DNA from: Meandrina meandrites
Lineage: Eukaryota > Cnidaria > Anthozoa > Scleractinia > Meandrinidae
Direction of reading: 5' to 3'
Assembly (NCBI GenBank): GCA_963693305.1
Contig: OY855905.1
Coordinates: forward strand, 942,701-1,006,700
Length of the DNA stretch: 64,000 bases
The notes under the pieces are model-generated. The model saw only the letters and a list, made by a program, of their open reading frames with translations, searched no databases and was not told where the DNA came from. The position numbers were made by a program, and so were the translations under genes. The first letter of the stretch is position 1. Each line of letters begins with the position of its first letter. Positions 23,601 to 26,229 of the stretch are shown here, in pieces.

Positions 23601-25793
23601 CCCCCACCCCTTCTCTACTGATCCTTGACCTTACATGTCGCTTGTGACTTTTGTCTTTTAGAACTCAGGATCTCGCTATGAGGTTAACAGTAACAACAAC
23701 AACAACAACAACAACATTCTTGGTGACAAACCGCGAGAAGTACATGTAAGTCGTCAGTTTGTGTTCAGTTACACTTGATATGTTCAGTAGAACACTGTCT
23801 TTTGACCACCTCGTTCTTCCGGCAACTTTTTTGGCCCCAGTTAAACCTTCTGGCCTTGTTTTTATTTAAAAACCCCTTTTACACAGCCACCTTACAGTAC
23901 TACGGAATTTTGAAAGCCGCAAGGCCACGTTTGAGTTTAGCAATTGCGTCTTGCTTGTATTGAGGTTGAGAAGGAGAATAGTGATATATCAAGCCTTTAA
24001 ACTCGTAAACCAAAGACTCCAAGTGTAGGATTGGATGCTTATTGACAACTGACCACAACTGGAATAAGAGATTCAAGACCACCTGAATTCCTTCTTGATT
24101 TCACTCTTTTCAGGGTTTTAAAATGGTAAAGACTTCACTCAACAGTAGTTCTCACAGGAGAGACGTGCTTATGCAGATTGTTGAGCGTTATTTGCACAAG
24201 AGAAGGGAAGACAGCCGACACGAGGACTCAGAGAACCTTAAAGAAATCAAGATGATTCAAGAGCTAATGTGGCAGGAAATGGGAAAGCGTGTTGATGGAT
24301 TTCCAAAATCACCATTAAAACGCACTTTTGGAAGGATAACGGCAGCTCAGGTACAGTTCCAGTTGTTTTTTTCTTAAAGGAAGAATTGCAAACTGTTTAA
24401 AGCACTGTTATGTACAGAACTGAAATGCACATAGACGAAACCTGGACATTGGGAAACTGTGTACTTATAACGAGGGACGGACTGTTAAGTATTTGACGTA
24501 CATAGGGTATGGATTGACGGCAGAAACGAACTTGTACGCTGGTACGTACACCATTAATGAGAGCCAACATTTCCTTGCCCCCCCCCCCCCTCCACATGCT
24601 GTGAATAGATGCCTGGTATTTCTGCCAGTCAGGGAGGCGCGGTGGCCCAGCAGTGCACTGGACTCCGAATCTAGCGGTCTGGGTCTTAGGCAATACACTT
24701 TACTCTTAGTGCCTCTATTCACTTAGAGTATAAATGGGTCCCAGTGAATTTATTGCAGGGGGTAACCCTGCGACGAACTAGCGTCCCATCCAAGGGGGGG
24801 GGGGGGGGGGGGGGGAAGTAGAAATACTCCTGGCCACTTCATGTTACAGAAACCGGCGATAAGCGCTGGCCTACCGATCCACTTTAGTGTATAGCCATGT
24901 TTTATTTCTTCACCTTCCAGATTAATAAAACAACTACAATTCAGATAGTGGCCTGTGTTTGCATAGGCCCTTGCCACCTTTCGGGTTGTGTGATAAATGG
25001 CACCTACATGTATTTCAGAAGAAGCAATTCAAATCACGCTACAGACAATTAATAACCTGTTAATTTTATTTGTCTTTAATGTTCACAGAGAACAGAGGAA
25101 ACATGTTTGTGAGAAATAAATCAAGTTGGCCTGTCTTTGTCAAAGAGTTACCTTTTCCATCAGTTATCATAAATATGCCAGTTTGCAATGACCTGAGTGT
25201 TTTGTGTGGCTTTCCAGCGAGTTTCCAAAGTATTCATTGTTGGCTTTGGTTGTGACATTGTGGGCTCAAAGAAGAAATAAAACCACGAGAAAAAGCTGCG
25301 AAACGTTGCAGTTATGCACTTGTTTGCTAGAAATTAGCGACGTGTATTTGAGTTTTTGGTCTCGTAAATTAATATGTTGTTAATACGTTGTTTGTTTACG
25401 CAAGTGTAGCAAGCTTGTAGGGATAGAATGCAATAATCCCACGCTATTGACTTATGAAATGATGCGGATAGTGAAGATTAAATGACATCATACTGAGGAA
25501 AAGACTTATTTCCTTGTAAAAATCCTCCGATAATTACCAGTAACGCATAGAACAGTGTGAATAAACTTGTCTTTACTCTTGCTCACCAATCACTTGTTCA
25601 CGTTGAGAGTTTATGATATTTATATATTATTGTGATATCACAGAATTCCAACAGTGGCTTGCTTCCAAGGCAAGGTGGTGACACCACCGAAAATATTGAC
25701 TATCTGAAAGAAGTGATACTTTCAGTACCAATCCTTTTTAGAAGTGACAAACACACTTTTGGAAATTTAAAGAAAGACCTTTTTTCCCTCTGA
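2626..25793 (+). CDS. TRPC-type cation channel, eight coding exons; intron 2 hosts the Polinton
   Basis: The coding exons are 2626-3567, 3902-4223, 21325-21835, 22213-22411, 23276-23437, 23662-23745, 24114-24350 and 25644-25793. All junctions keep frame and the protein is 868 residues. Exon 1 encodes ankyrin-type repeats and then the TRP_2 block, recognisable by NPIYMGYSYLN and FAVSLLEQCR. Exons 2-4 encode the six membrane segments. The pore-region sequence SLFWSLFGL has the LFW triplet typical of TRPC channels, followed by NMLIAMMTRSFD at the end of S6. The exon 2 to 3 join (phase 1, restoring EWMIFIWVVG) shows that the 17.1-kb intron 4224-21324 is one intron with the Polinton inside. Exon 6 encodes eight consecutive Asn. 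The expected role is a plasma-membrane, receptor-operated, calcium-permeable channel. The last exon is less certain because TRPC C-termini vary. Confidence 0.88.
3758..3870 (+). repeat. tRNA-derived SINE fragment in TRPC intron 1
   Basis: The segment contains GTCTAATGTTTAGTGTGCTGG, resembling a pol III A box, and later ATTTGAGCCCTGCCC, resembling a decayed B box. The same layout is clearer at 37249-37530. It is short and diverged. Confidence 0.45.
4271..4275. other. Target-site duplication CATAG, left copy
   Basis: CATAG abuts the first base of the left TIR (ACACACATAGGAG). An identical CATAG follows the last base of the right TIR at 20483-20487. Only this 5-bp placement makes both TIR ends symmetrical. 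Confidence 0.75.
4276..4440. repeat. Hairpin at the Polinton left end
   Basis: The outer arm starts ACACACATAGGAGTTACTGG and the inner arm ends CCAGTAACTCCTATGTGTGT. Arms of roughly 70 bp have about one clear mismatch in the outer part (CGGAC against CGGAG). The unpaired centre contains CAGCTCCCACAGGTCGCTT. The inner boundary therefore has the same sequence as the true element terminus. The mirror copy is at 20318-20482. Confidence 0.88.
4276..4674 (+). repeat. Left Polinton terminal inverted repeat (399 bp)
   Basis: By eye this matches the reverse complement of 20084-20482 over all 399 positions; similarity stops two codons after the ATG at 4668. It contains a 165-bp terminal hairpin (4276-4440), two copies of TGTGTGTCGCACATAAATAG (about 4434-4484), an A-rich stretch with runs of ACAAAA, and the start codon of the polymerase gene at its inner edge. 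Confidence 0.93.
4668..8762 (+). CDS. Protein-primed family B DNA polymerase (Polinton pPolB)
   Basis: This 1364-residue protein replicates the element by protein-primed synthesis. The start is ATG 4668 in GGCGATGGCG, at the inner edge of the left TIR. Exonuclease motifs are ExoI YADFEAL (D365, E367), ExoII HNLRAYD (N601, D606) and ExoIII LYVKTDVALLAD (Y741, D745). Polymerase motifs are A YLDANNLYGWAM (D841), B KLMNNSVFGK (K1002, N1006, G1010) and C YTDTDS (D1104, D1106). A C2H2-like knuckle (C307, C310, H323, C327) precedes ExoI. An HNH/EndoVII-like treble-clef module (C548, C551, DHCH 566-569, C582) lies between ExoI and ExoII. The N-terminal 290 residues hold the block KKAIVNVKNKDNECLKWAL, found in relatives but of unclear role. 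An 11-residue tandem repeat lies near residue 1210. The 3' end overlaps the convergent integrase by 21 bp. All catalytic residues are present. Confidence 0.96.
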   Translation: MAGTYNSYILNTIYGPEGEIIRDRFKISQTNFQEWLRVWIMDISVTNPNNKDIIMFRDENKEKYIDLIQNEIRNLGSIKVSFGLKVNFQTERNGELQEMSHYFKEDQPHVFTAIDRELIEEKYEEFMDRIRGEIENWSAQGSGWDIESIEMAYINVAKYVPLRGGSYLPLPAKLANKKAIVNVKNKDNECLKWALRAALYPPEDGVHPERPSKYNPKNDWVNYEGIDFPTPLKQIDKLEKQNQNLAINVFGWEKDTVIVHRISEKEKSVKRINLMLIESGERQHYCWVKRVNALLFDKAINNKTFYCMFCLSRFTRAHVLVEHEKHCNGVNGRPTKIDMPEEGNNNLTFKNYYKQMKAPYVIYADFEALVRKFKGCERDPENYKNKSYTEKTEHHEACGYSFVIVRSDGQVTGPIVYRGENAVKSFLERLVKVKDKIRENLEKIKPIALTNKDWYEFKNAQSCYICEKKLVKENFLDSLPVYATGHITKKERYQGQYHKRCFYEEQNYQNEIMEMMCQNATKEADFEIIKLKKPDKDDKQKAKEQTNCYKCKKPLLQKNYRDAVKDHCHLTGKYRGAAHSECNLKLKITPKTHQVPVVFHNLRAYDAHHLMQAMANLNKEVKCVANNMEKYITFSVDGLRFIDSLNFLLASLDSLVEATPKEALKITKSISNCSDLLYKKGIYPYEYVDSFEKFTETSLPSKEEFYSSLNDQHISEEEYTHAKEVWKTFDCKTLGDYHDLYVKTDVALLADVFENFRKLCLKQYGLDPAHYFTSPGLSWDALLKMTGVNLELLTDHDMHLFVERGIRGGISMVSKRYAKANNPLLMDYDKSKPNNYIMYLDANNLYGWAMSKPLPKSGFKWKRVMPTEEEILNKKENAKKGWILEVDLEYPSELHKEHNSYPLAPEKKVVKTEKMSDYQNKLIKDLKLKLPNSKKLLLTLEDKNDYVVHYENLKFYLNQGMKLKRVKRALEFDQECWMEPYIRMNTEFRKEAKNNFEKNFYKLMNNSVFGKTMENLRNRVDIKIVRSNEQDKIRKLVASPLYSRHVIFTNNLVGIDMHKSRLLLNKPVYTGMTILDKSKILMYDFFYNHLKKQYGEKCELLYTDTDSLLLDIKTEDVYKDIERNKSFYDTSDYPEDHPLFSKVNKKVLGKMKDECEGIPISEYVGLRSKMYSVMTEGKSEQRIEKIKKDFPETEIKECSCEGKKVQAIMAKETELVKKIMAKDAESVKKTDHPKARVSQCCNMIKVDETNVRKAKGVKKNVIKKQIKHEQYKQALFNKEQMWHGMKMLRSDGHEIYGIHVNKISLSPFDTKRWIYEDGVNTRAYGYNNQIEEMESLFSNIEMDEIELTNTEMKEIEEALKSLGW
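8742..9734 (-). CDS. Retroviral-type (DDE) integrase of the Polinton
   Basis: This 330-residue protein inserts element ends into host DNA. The rve-type catalytic core is visible: D73 in HQADLLFL, D138 in LQVDPGREF and E173 in AIVERFNRTL, with 34 residues between the last two, close to the classic spacing. The C-terminal region (GPKRGFVREELLVV) resembles the SH3/chromo-like tail of Polinton integrases. The start is ATG 9734; a TTG codon just before it is not used in eukaryotes. TATCAACTTTG, half of the recurring palindromic motif, runs directly into this start. The last 21 bp overlap the end of the polymerase gene on the other strand. The five Polinton genes to its right (to 11860) read the same way and are separated by 37-93 bp. 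Confidence 0.94.
   Translation of the reverse strand: MDAKLAKTYYSPGGYWKGFAAIKKLSEAAKVPEETAKKWLFKQALWQIFLPAPKRIPRPKFDVPIPNKVHQADLLFLPHDKLPRGRKVFKYALTVVDVASRYKEAEPLTSKNSDEVALAFKRIYKRSPLKWPELLQVDPGREFMGAVTKEMENHKTYIRRGRVDIHRDQAIVERFNRTLAERLFGHQYAVEMRMPEGQRYTAWVKRLPEVVAALNNEVTSLIGKKPVVAIKEKNIYAKPSTPYLRPVGESEKKLPSIVNVRYLYQPGELEGGVKRATDPIWSLKVYNIKRSFTKPNQPVLYYLHDGPKRGFVREELLVVPPNTQLPPERL
9772..10194 (-). CDS. Small Polinton protein with hydrophobic N- and C-terminal ends (unknown role)
   Basis: This is a 140-residue protein. The first 30 residues are Gly/Ala-rich and hydrophobic (MAGGAILNAAAFIGGNYLAK). The middle is charged and probably helical (residues 35-110), and a hydrophobic stretch (GAGALALGYAAFRFL) ends the protein. 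Proteins of this layout recur in cnidarian Polintons as I remember them, but no function is established. Position among virion genes suggests a membrane-active or minor virion component, which is inference. It lies 37 bp upstream of the integrase start on the same strand. Confidence concerns its being a real gene. Confidence 0.75.
   Translation of the reverse strand: MASIAIMAGGAILNAAAFIGGNYLAKALGGGDAALDEKVRHDKALEAYQAAYAKYSRDRTKLLDWIATNTQIKEQAKQNFTNTDYAFKLYNQAHPDKQMIPPKEPKFSDFYQPSQQQKNGELMFVGAGALALGYAAFRFL
10241..10257. promoter_or_regulatory. Palindromic motif copy (TAGCAACTCAGTTGCTG)
   Basis: This is a near-perfect inverted repeat around a central TCA, between the 73-residue and 140-residue genes. 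It is the same architecture as copies at 10514, 11014, 11926 and 12543. It is followed at 10261-10285 by a short C/G hairpin (GGGGTGTGGGGTTTACCCCA). Confidence 0.55.
10288..10509 (-). CDS. 73-residue hydrophobic Polinton protein (unknown role)
   Basis: It begins MSDNKLVKTIMDAATITG. Hydrophobic patches lie at about residues 13-27 (ATITGLAAGIGWVA) and 47-60. It has no cysteine and no recognisable domain. It sits in the run of minus-strand virion-type genes between the 53-residue and 140-residue genes. The palindrome TATCAACTTTGTTGATA lies 5 bp upstream of its ATG. Such tiny hydrophobic frames recur at this place in related elements, which supports translation. Confidence 0.7.
   Translation of the reverse strand: MSDNKLVKTIMDAATITGLAAGIGWVAKKVVKENFTSDPSSSAMNYVKFTAVMAGSIALKQYLEDQKILPTSM
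10514..10530. promoter_or_regulatory. Palindromic motif copy (TATCAACTTTGTTGATA)
   Basis: The half-sites TATCAAC and GTTGATA are exact mirrors around TTT. The motif lies 4 bp from the ATG of the 73-residue gene, in its 5' leader. A related half-motif, TTAACTTTGTTGATA, sits immediately upstream of the plus-strand start at 13897, and TATCAACTTTG runs into the integrase ATG. Confidence 0.6.
10565..10726 (-). CDS. 53-residue single-span membrane protein (small Polinton gene)
   Basis: A short open frame starts at ATG 10726 (MKKVDIPQVLISTAAIFG) and ends at TAA 10565-10567. It fits exactly between the 162-residue and 73-residue genes with about 36-bp AT-rich spacers on both sides. It has one hydrophobic segment (about residues 8-24, LISTAAIFGIGLLWY) followed by an acidic tail (DPDTDAEETD). 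Its size, orientation and spacing match its neighbours, and that is the main argument that it is real. The function is unknown; a minor virion membrane protein is possible. Confidence 0.6.
   Translation of the reverse strand: MKKVDIPQVLISTAAIFGIGLLWYDFNVKIFLTVRDLMKATIFDPDTDAEETD
10763..11251 (-). CDS. Basic, single-span Polinton virion-type protein (162 residues)
   Basis: A Gln/Thr/Pro-rich start (residues 1-30) is followed by a strongly basic block (PRVKNPKRVAAGKAVAERTR, about residues 31-50), an alanine/lysine helix, a flexible Pro/Ser stretch, and one membrane segment at about 110-125 (WIGVVGIVVSLIGIYY). The basic block could bind DNA or act in nuclear targeting, which is inference. Related proteins with the same basic block plus one span occur in Polintons, with no assigned role that I know. 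The palindrome copy at 11014-11030 lies inside this frame. Confidence 0.72.
   Translation of the reverse strand: MSTEQSEKVETPQQQVDITQQATTPTPTTAPRVKNPKRVAAGKAVAERTRLAREQQKKAAAEAAVIIANNKAKGSNSVADPPVSEPTPTIADDTLKSSKVDNSSLSTTQWIGVVGIVVSLIGIYYKREELKAAFSKKNTPEPARAELQPARPTQTRVLSHMD
11014..11030. promoter_or_regulatory. Palindromic motif copy inside a coding region (CAGCAACTGAGTTGCTA)
   Basis: The core GCAACTGAGTTGC is identical to the copies at 10241, 11926 and 12543 when read on the other strand. Here it lies within the 162-residue gene, where it encodes SNSVA. Its role as a binding site is inferred only from recurrence. Confidence 0.4.
11285..11860 (-). CDS. 191-residue Polinton protein, helical, unknown role
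   Basis: The protein is mostly helical and charged, without cysteine-rich motifs or membrane spans. The most distinctive block is LTHEQLKRLSDKEVEKYYKR (about residues 60-79), followed by a hydrophobic/charged middle (DNLLTLVTRGLQMVIEIDDV) and SLKYGKFLAPISAALITAK near residue 150. I recall similar proteins in other cnidarian Polintons but cannot name the family or assign a function. It lies between the ATPase and the basic virion-type gene, so a structural or assembly role is a reasonable guess. Confidence 0.72.
   Translation of the reverse strand: MAEQEFADVINLLEAEPSSSPADSSLVPQLLSGPNIPALREQLAVLVSTGKSKEAIGVQLTHEQLKRLSDKEVEKYYKRYETFVGSKTTESMVDNLLTLVTRGLQMVIEIDDVDAMKKELKEDFIINKEMTNFVGSLSLKYGKFLAPISAALITAKHIDFNSHLEKNDKAKLEEIPEHSSPTTEHLQTNSE
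11926..11942. promoter_or_regulatory. Palindromic motif copy overlapping the ATPase stop codon (TAGCAACTCAGTTGCTA)
   Basis: It is symmetric except at the central base. The stop codon of the ATPase gene (complement of 11940-11942) lies within it, and it is about 65 bp upstream of the next gene's ATG at 11860. It is preceded by GGGGTGTGGA, as is the copy near 10241 on its other side. Confidence 0.55.
11940..12539 (-). CDS. FtsK/HerA-type genome-packaging ATPase of the Polinton
   Basis: This 199-residue protein would drive packaging of element DNA into capsids. Walker A GPTNSGKS is at residues 14-21 and Walker B TLIILDDC at 88-95 (D93, D94). The block LGFSARHIGISVWVLTQ contains the expected glutamine-bearing motif after Walker B. 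The length is typical of Polinton and adintovirus ATPases. The start is ATG 12539; upstream in-frame TTG/CTG codons were discarded because the host is eukaryotic. A palindromic motif copy lies immediately upstream of the start. It is followed 79 bp on by the 191-residue gene, and the candidate major capsid gene is just upstream. Confidence 0.93.
   Translation of the reverse strand: MDPSKIPFNALIVGPTNSGKSKYVVDQIYGPFRGKFDYIVLICPTFAHNKTYHRIGENDQRMFVIICKQHEVEIWLKAVSWLFEGTNTLIILDDCAASKDVKGRTGQLVNLGFSARHIGISVWVLTQKITSITPSFRENVAAIVLFYTPSAKTTKAIFEDYAGELSHDEYKNQISKLKERKFSYLVFSLRYPYGLSEGY
12543..12559. promoter_or_regulatory. Palindromic motif copy upstream of the ATPase ATG (CAGCAACTCAGTTGCTA)
   Basis: It lies 3 bp from the ATPase start codon, within the 22-bp spacer to the preceding capsid gene. 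Together with the copy at 11926 it brackets the ATPase gene. Confidence 0.55.
12562..13815 (-). CDS. Candidate major capsid protein (double jelly-roll type) of the Polinton
   Basis: This 417-residue protein has alternating beta-strand-like segments throughout. Marked blocks are KLVVKYSGTILQDTVGYD (near 90-110), QGLNKIRSNAGDK, FNDLVFELTLAPASQVV, RRSLKGILLLFVEPY (near 270), and a C-terminal part with IDLRSMADHSMHGSGTRLV and VNCHIYVISDAQMNI. I recognise the protein as the conserved large beta-rich protein of cnidarian Polintons, positioned directly before the packaging ATPase as major capsid genes usually are. The double jelly-roll assignment rests on that context and beta-rich pattern, not on a structure comparison. 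The alternative is that the 587-residue protein is the major capsid. It is divergent from the gene starting at 13897. Confidence 0.7.
   Translation of the reverse strand: MDGVQENLRPTRSEKTLGALRAERAVKRITFERTEANPQETLYVSVPKLNENEVIVPGSLALRFNIDLSGGHANNFLVDNVGRALVDKLVVKYSGTILQDTVGYDIYKIFEDLFLSQEERDNMLQDGIQSQGLNKIRSNAGDKQTTGVDSENKLNGIYGSKYRIRLDHQILNDHGTFYPQALFNDLVFELTLAPASQVVRGSDKTKLEYKLTNIQLEYEMIRSKTLADEALSEYTNGKEFAYDHIQRDEIVTFKKGSDTRLNLRVNPQRRSLKGILLLFVEPYVAGARQSEAYFNPDLTKVSVTVNGSPNRLYNNGLEGIDIWEEVKRFFLKNENKTQHMNATKFYADNKFGVMIDLRSMADHSMHGSGTRLVNTKDGVQLELERNASGSGNVNCHIYVISDAQMNILKRQLESVLY
13816..13896. promoter_or_regulatory. Bidirectional promoter region between the capsid gene and the coiled-coil gene
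   Basis: Only 81 bp separate divergent ATGs. The region is extremely AT-rich and has two TATA-like elements in plus-strand reading (ATATAAAATA near 13829 and ATATAAAATC near 13862), plus TTAACTTTGTTGATA just before ATG 13897. TATA use is inferred from sequence only. Confidence 0.5.
13897..15246 (+). CDS. Coiled-coil protein with C-terminal membrane segments (Polinton, unknown role)
   Basis: This protein has 449 residues. Residues 1-60 are acidic (TDDRDDDDEQE). A long heptad-like coiled coil rich in Glu, Lys, Gln and Arg spans about 125-345. A hydrophobic region follows: GVTVTAIVLAAGVTIGAVIG (about 356-378), an amphipathic Gly/Ala/Leu stretch (about 390-422), and a final membrane span LIILAVVAFLVEKYIKKRR at the end. 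The arrangement of coiled coil followed by hydrophobic helices resembles a membrane-anchored or membrane-perturbing virion protein; that is inference, and I do not recognise an assigned function. It is the main plus-strand gene in the middle of the element, divergent from the capsid gene. Its stop shares a TTAA palindrome with the convergent 587-residue gene. Confidence 0.8.
   Translation: MAEGGFDERDPLTDHTDDRDDDDEQEVNINQPDAESTRNDDEHFEMQTFQHEQSGLPETSYEETSFFGSAQSSKERAWGVLTGLFPKSSSISLDASYSEKGRLQVKMAGAGKKLYDLFTTKRSTGEQQLNPKLTQEIRRELGPMAQEVIERDNEEIRNDRRRLIEAEKQLRDKEKLASEREKAAQEVQNLRNKNERVQAQIDAHTQEHGTTIESESELRRLQQLKKNLQTDFENAKKEVSALQKQAKTKAKEQTNVDQLRAKIAAKERERNTVQERFNDTRTLDELKEQEAELQRQNEEDQAVIDNEDTSPSDKQAAEGRVAERQEELARLQTQIDERERGLPLRERVKEIFKKYGVTVTAIVLAAGVTIGAVIGAITNALRATGKALGKGLKDIGSKLASILPGLIGSIVSFLFKAAGQAIGFLAEHTWLIILAVVAFLVEKYIKKRR
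15243..17006 (-). CDS. Large Polinton virion-type protein with C-terminal membrane anchor (587 residues)
   Basis: A Gly/Lys/Ala-rich N-terminus (about 1-60) is followed by a globular body with LNFAVWCATTGCGISREIF and FYKFHIYFTVRRILFQMGG near residues 215-270, and a Cys-containing block LNFAVCPGAWLMPARMV near 460. A Pro/Glu-rich linker and one C-terminal hydrophobic span (IAVVAVGVAALIYAFMR) end the protein. It is conserved among cnidarian Polintons as I remember them, probably corresponding to one of the historical PX/PY-type proteins, but I cannot say which. A structural role is likely from size and context. The start is ATG 17006, 34 bp from the divergent penton-like gene. The stop overlaps that of the 449-residue gene. 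Confidence 0.78.
   Translation of the reverse strand: MDNEWTGGGGWLNAYSRQQRTKSAAKADAAKDKAPQPSQHSSASALLKWIQTPEANSIAKVAEQKAWKTFNAKYPNADKSKFEPQTDFAKDHTATSEIYFKAGPGHLINVFGSDSKYWSPEMKSALGVGQSSEGFPQQLTPSGLKGDSLPIPAVGFHDAAPSLKKIFNDQLNIYVTPDQYFTTKFREVFQKTKLTHHSGKESKTWLASPNMRYWPQQLNFAVWCATTGCGISREIFDNNNAMPENVRAFYKFHIYFTVRRILFQMGGIQSISALPGDPTFDQINNKYDVASYKRICNEFGVDPSSDFRFIRGENHGLGSVYIYVSYVGPSKEEGDIYPGGSKKFSDEGGSGSKGNLIYYIEPDDAAYGQADWFCPNVAEGLTQAGLSRINQSIEAFVYCVLGSQVNVRSSILGSGGRAKEAQSEFLVLVEDSIRQPDLAKSVQRYQLAVDEAKVRLNFAVCPGAWLMPARMVINTGSVIGYNNQLKQAIPGMKLGVNDEVNKSTKKSGLKLMAGGPTKINPPNSHPSNPIHKEAMQPEKNRPETEEQTPQPDEPVKDVGGTETHENNKAAIAVVAVGVAALIYAFMR
17041..17712 (+). CDS. Candidate minor capsid (penton-like, single jelly-roll) protein of the Polinton
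   Basis: This 223-residue protein is rich in predicted beta strands. It has YIRLLSCSLYNSWFNL near residue 30, a surface-domain-like middle, YYIHCDLLDKEQNLLNGKPS near 140, and a C-terminal LFDFNGMPLQFQIEIN. In known Polintons a single jelly-roll penton protein of about this size accompanies the major capsid protein, and the C-terminal strand pattern fits. The assignment is by size, pattern and neighbours. It starts at ATG 17041, 34 bp from the divergent 587-residue gene. The 222-residue gene follows 28 bp after its stop. Confidence 0.68.
   Translation: MVILTVVTKENPHTVYFEPQPIQNPSYIRLLSCSLYNSWFNLKEEGAITLLDNVSKPFEVTFLPGHYTLDALASEIKHSLSKHKVPLLTDIYTNVGQLVITNPHQKRIVFDSELGNLLNLKSFTLEFKTFIKKLNSATTYYIHCDLLDKEQNLLNGKPSTVLQTFDITGKPFEKVFYQSGPQHVLRDVSADKHISNMTISVRDQNNNLFDFNGMPLQFQIEIN
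17741..18409 (+). CDS. 222-residue Polinton protein with central hydrophobic region (unknown role)
   Basis: The start is ATG 17741 (ACCATGGCA, a good Kozak context). A Pro/Glu-rich N-terminus with SAPDY precedes a basic helix (KKYKRTK, about 57-63). A long glycine/alanine-rich hydrophobic region follows at about 71-118 (SGGISGFLSAGGVAAAFTGI), and the C-terminal half is helical, with LIDGKISDSEFQSILDEK in the middle. I recall similar proteins in cnidarian Polintons, without an assigned function. The hydrophobic centre suggests membrane association. It is the last plus-strand gene before the right-hand gap. Confidence 0.75.
   Translation: MASNVLPSAPDYRETETQTTLYPVLPNQPDNNFRMQKANEVLKDLSDEVSHYRLVAKKYKRTKTIINYASFSSGGISGFLSAGGVAAAFTGIGIPAAIPIGCVASLFGLTAAGLTGFYKKLEPKLIKHCKIMTLAMSKCDTVNRILSKSLIDGKISDSEFQSILDEKQSYLIQKEILRKGTLPKEKNKQSSPDIEKIRQEAMHEERIRLQKKFLGSAVDVSK
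18532..18669. repeat. Short tandem repeat, about 19-bp unit, with one inverted copy
   Basis: The unit is GCGTAAAATTCCTAAAGGT, with variants such as GCGTAAAATTCCAAAAGGT and GCGTGAAAATTCCGAAAGG, in about four direct copies. One copy lies in opposite orientation (GGAATTTTACGCACCTTTTG) at 18645-18664. Confidence 0.8.
18871..18950. repeat. Inverted repeat (hairpin) in the Polinton gap
   Basis: The left arm GCTTGGGGGTTTCCCTGCTT pairs with the right arm AAGCAAAGGGAAACCCCCT, with a poly-A run in the loop. It could be a 3'-end or termination structure for the convergent genes on either side, but that is unproven. Confidence 0.6.
19123..19296 (-). pseudogene. Shortened small Polinton gene (57 codons), probable remnant
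   Basis: The open frame starts at ATG 19296 (MSSDYTPFRLRLSEGQLQKI) and stops at TGA 19123-19125. Its first 25 residues have the look of a small basic Polinton protein. After about residue 30 the sequence turns into Ser/Phe-rich text without pattern, as expected after a frame shift or deletion. It lies 14 bp downstream of the 74-residue gene. I judge it a truncated remnant, but a genuine short protein cannot be excluded. Confidence 0.45.
19311..19535 (-). CDS. 74-residue paralogue of the right-end gene (possibly decayed)
   Basis: It begins MADLETQIQNLPEKHRERV. It shares with the 182-residue neighbour the pattern LP, then RE, EYIK, an Ile/Arg-rich segment, GW, VN and a terminal Phe over the first 47 residues. 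After that it diverges into a short tail. Its ATG lies 6 bp after the stop of the 182-residue gene and in the same frame (TAG ACT TGA ATG). Either it is translated by reinitiation or it is a duplicated and shortened copy. No function is known. Confidence 0.55.
   Translation of the reverse strand: MADLETQIQNLPEKHRERVWGEYIKMRINQRQRRGWRNVNMEIHDRFIRKLKIASLRQFIPTLVTIEENNLKKY
19542..20090 (-). CDS. Right-end Polinton gene: LPPELRE-type N-terminus plus cysteine cluster (182 residues)
   Basis: The start is ATG 20090, at the inner edge of the right TIR, so it uses the same leader and start context as the polymerase gene at the other end. The N-terminus TLPPELREKILKEYIKIK is amphipathic and faintly F-box-like. 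A cysteine cluster follows (C50, C62, C65, C68, C74, C77, C92), consistent with zinc binding. The C-terminal half is acidic and aromatic-rich (FFEESNYRSWYNSWREGEDD). I do not recognise the family by function; an accessory or host-interaction role is speculative. A shortened paralogue follows immediately. Confidence 0.75.
   Translation of the reverse strand: MADTTLQLIKTLPPELREKILKEYIKIKIKEREELGWWLVNRKIFNAPFCKTNEQIVKSLYCPKCDECDRNGLCNLCKRNGIDHYLDYPLYCKPDSRLYYFNDFLNWYKERLVEKNIYYSNCEESDKKVLKLFYDCILNFFEESNYRSWYNSWREGEDDFWKDIKVIAAEKFKFPHLYSIPV
20084..20482 (-). repeat. Right Polinton terminal inverted repeat (399 bp)
   Basis: This is the mirror of 4276-4674, with no differences seen by eye, including the 165-bp hairpin (20318-20482) and the doubled TGTGTGTCGCACATAAATAG unit. 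The loop orientation is conserved, so the hairpin has not flipped between the ends. Confidence 0.93.
20483..20487. other. Target-site duplication CATAG, right copy
   Basis: It directly follows the terminal GTGTGT of the right TIR and matches 4271-4275. Confidence 0.75.
20488..21324 (+). other. Remainder of TRPC intron 2, with degenerate repeats
   Basis: Several diverged copies of CTTATTTGAGAGTGGCGCTTA occur at about 20640-21000 in one orientation. No coding sequence is seen. The intron ends with a clear acceptor (TTTCCTTTGCAG) at 21324. Confidence 0.55.
22531..22850 (+). repeat. SINE interrupted by a hairpin MITE (TRPC intron 4)
   Basis: The A-box part (CAGTGGCCTAATGTTTAGCA) lies at the left. 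The B-box part (CAGGTTCAAGTGCTGGTGGT) lies at about 22817-22837. Between them, 22579-22818 is a foldback with termini GGGCCTGTTTCTCGAAAGCC and GGCTTTCGAGAAATGGTCCC. The SINE halves match the continuous SINE at 37249, so the MITE inserted later. Confidence 0.65.
23692..23715 (+). repeat. (AAC)8 microsatellite inside TRPC coding exon 6
   Basis: Eight AAC triplets encode eight Asn in the cytoplasmic C-terminal region of the channel. The run is likely length-variable. Confidence 0.85.
24633..24885 (+). repeat. tRNA-derived SINE with a 22-G tract (TRPC intron 7)
   Basis: GGCGCGGTGGCCCAGCAGTG and GCGGTCTGGGTCTTAGG correspond to the pol III promoter end. The body TATAAATGGGTCCCAGTGAA and GCGTCCCATCCAAGG is shared with 37249-37530. 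A run of 22 G lies at 24794-24815. The rest of this intron (24351-25643) shows no exon that I can support. Confidence 0.65.
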
Positions 25794-26229
25794 CTGAGAA
25801 TAATACAAGAACCCTAATAAGAGTACAATGCCAATATTTTTTTTTGTGATTTATTTACTTTAGAATTTCTACGAATTTGTGAAGCAGTCGTAAACAGAAT
25901 TTGACTACCTCAAAAGTAATGATTTTCCGTAACTACGTAGCAACCACTTCATAGTTGCGATTCCGTCAGCTGCTAAACCGAAAGTAACGATTTCACTAAT
26001 TCTGGAATCGTTTTGACTGTGGTATTGACACATAAAATTGGTACATATTACAGATTTACTTTTCCCTGCCTTATGTCGAGTTGATATACACATAATTTCC
26101 CAATCTTTTTTTTTTTTTTGAAAGATATTGTTGGATAACCATGTTCATCTGTAGTGCATATTACACTTCAAGGCAACGTGACTTTATCTAGTTTCGTATT
26201 AGCAAATGACAAATTTGGTTTTGTGCTTT

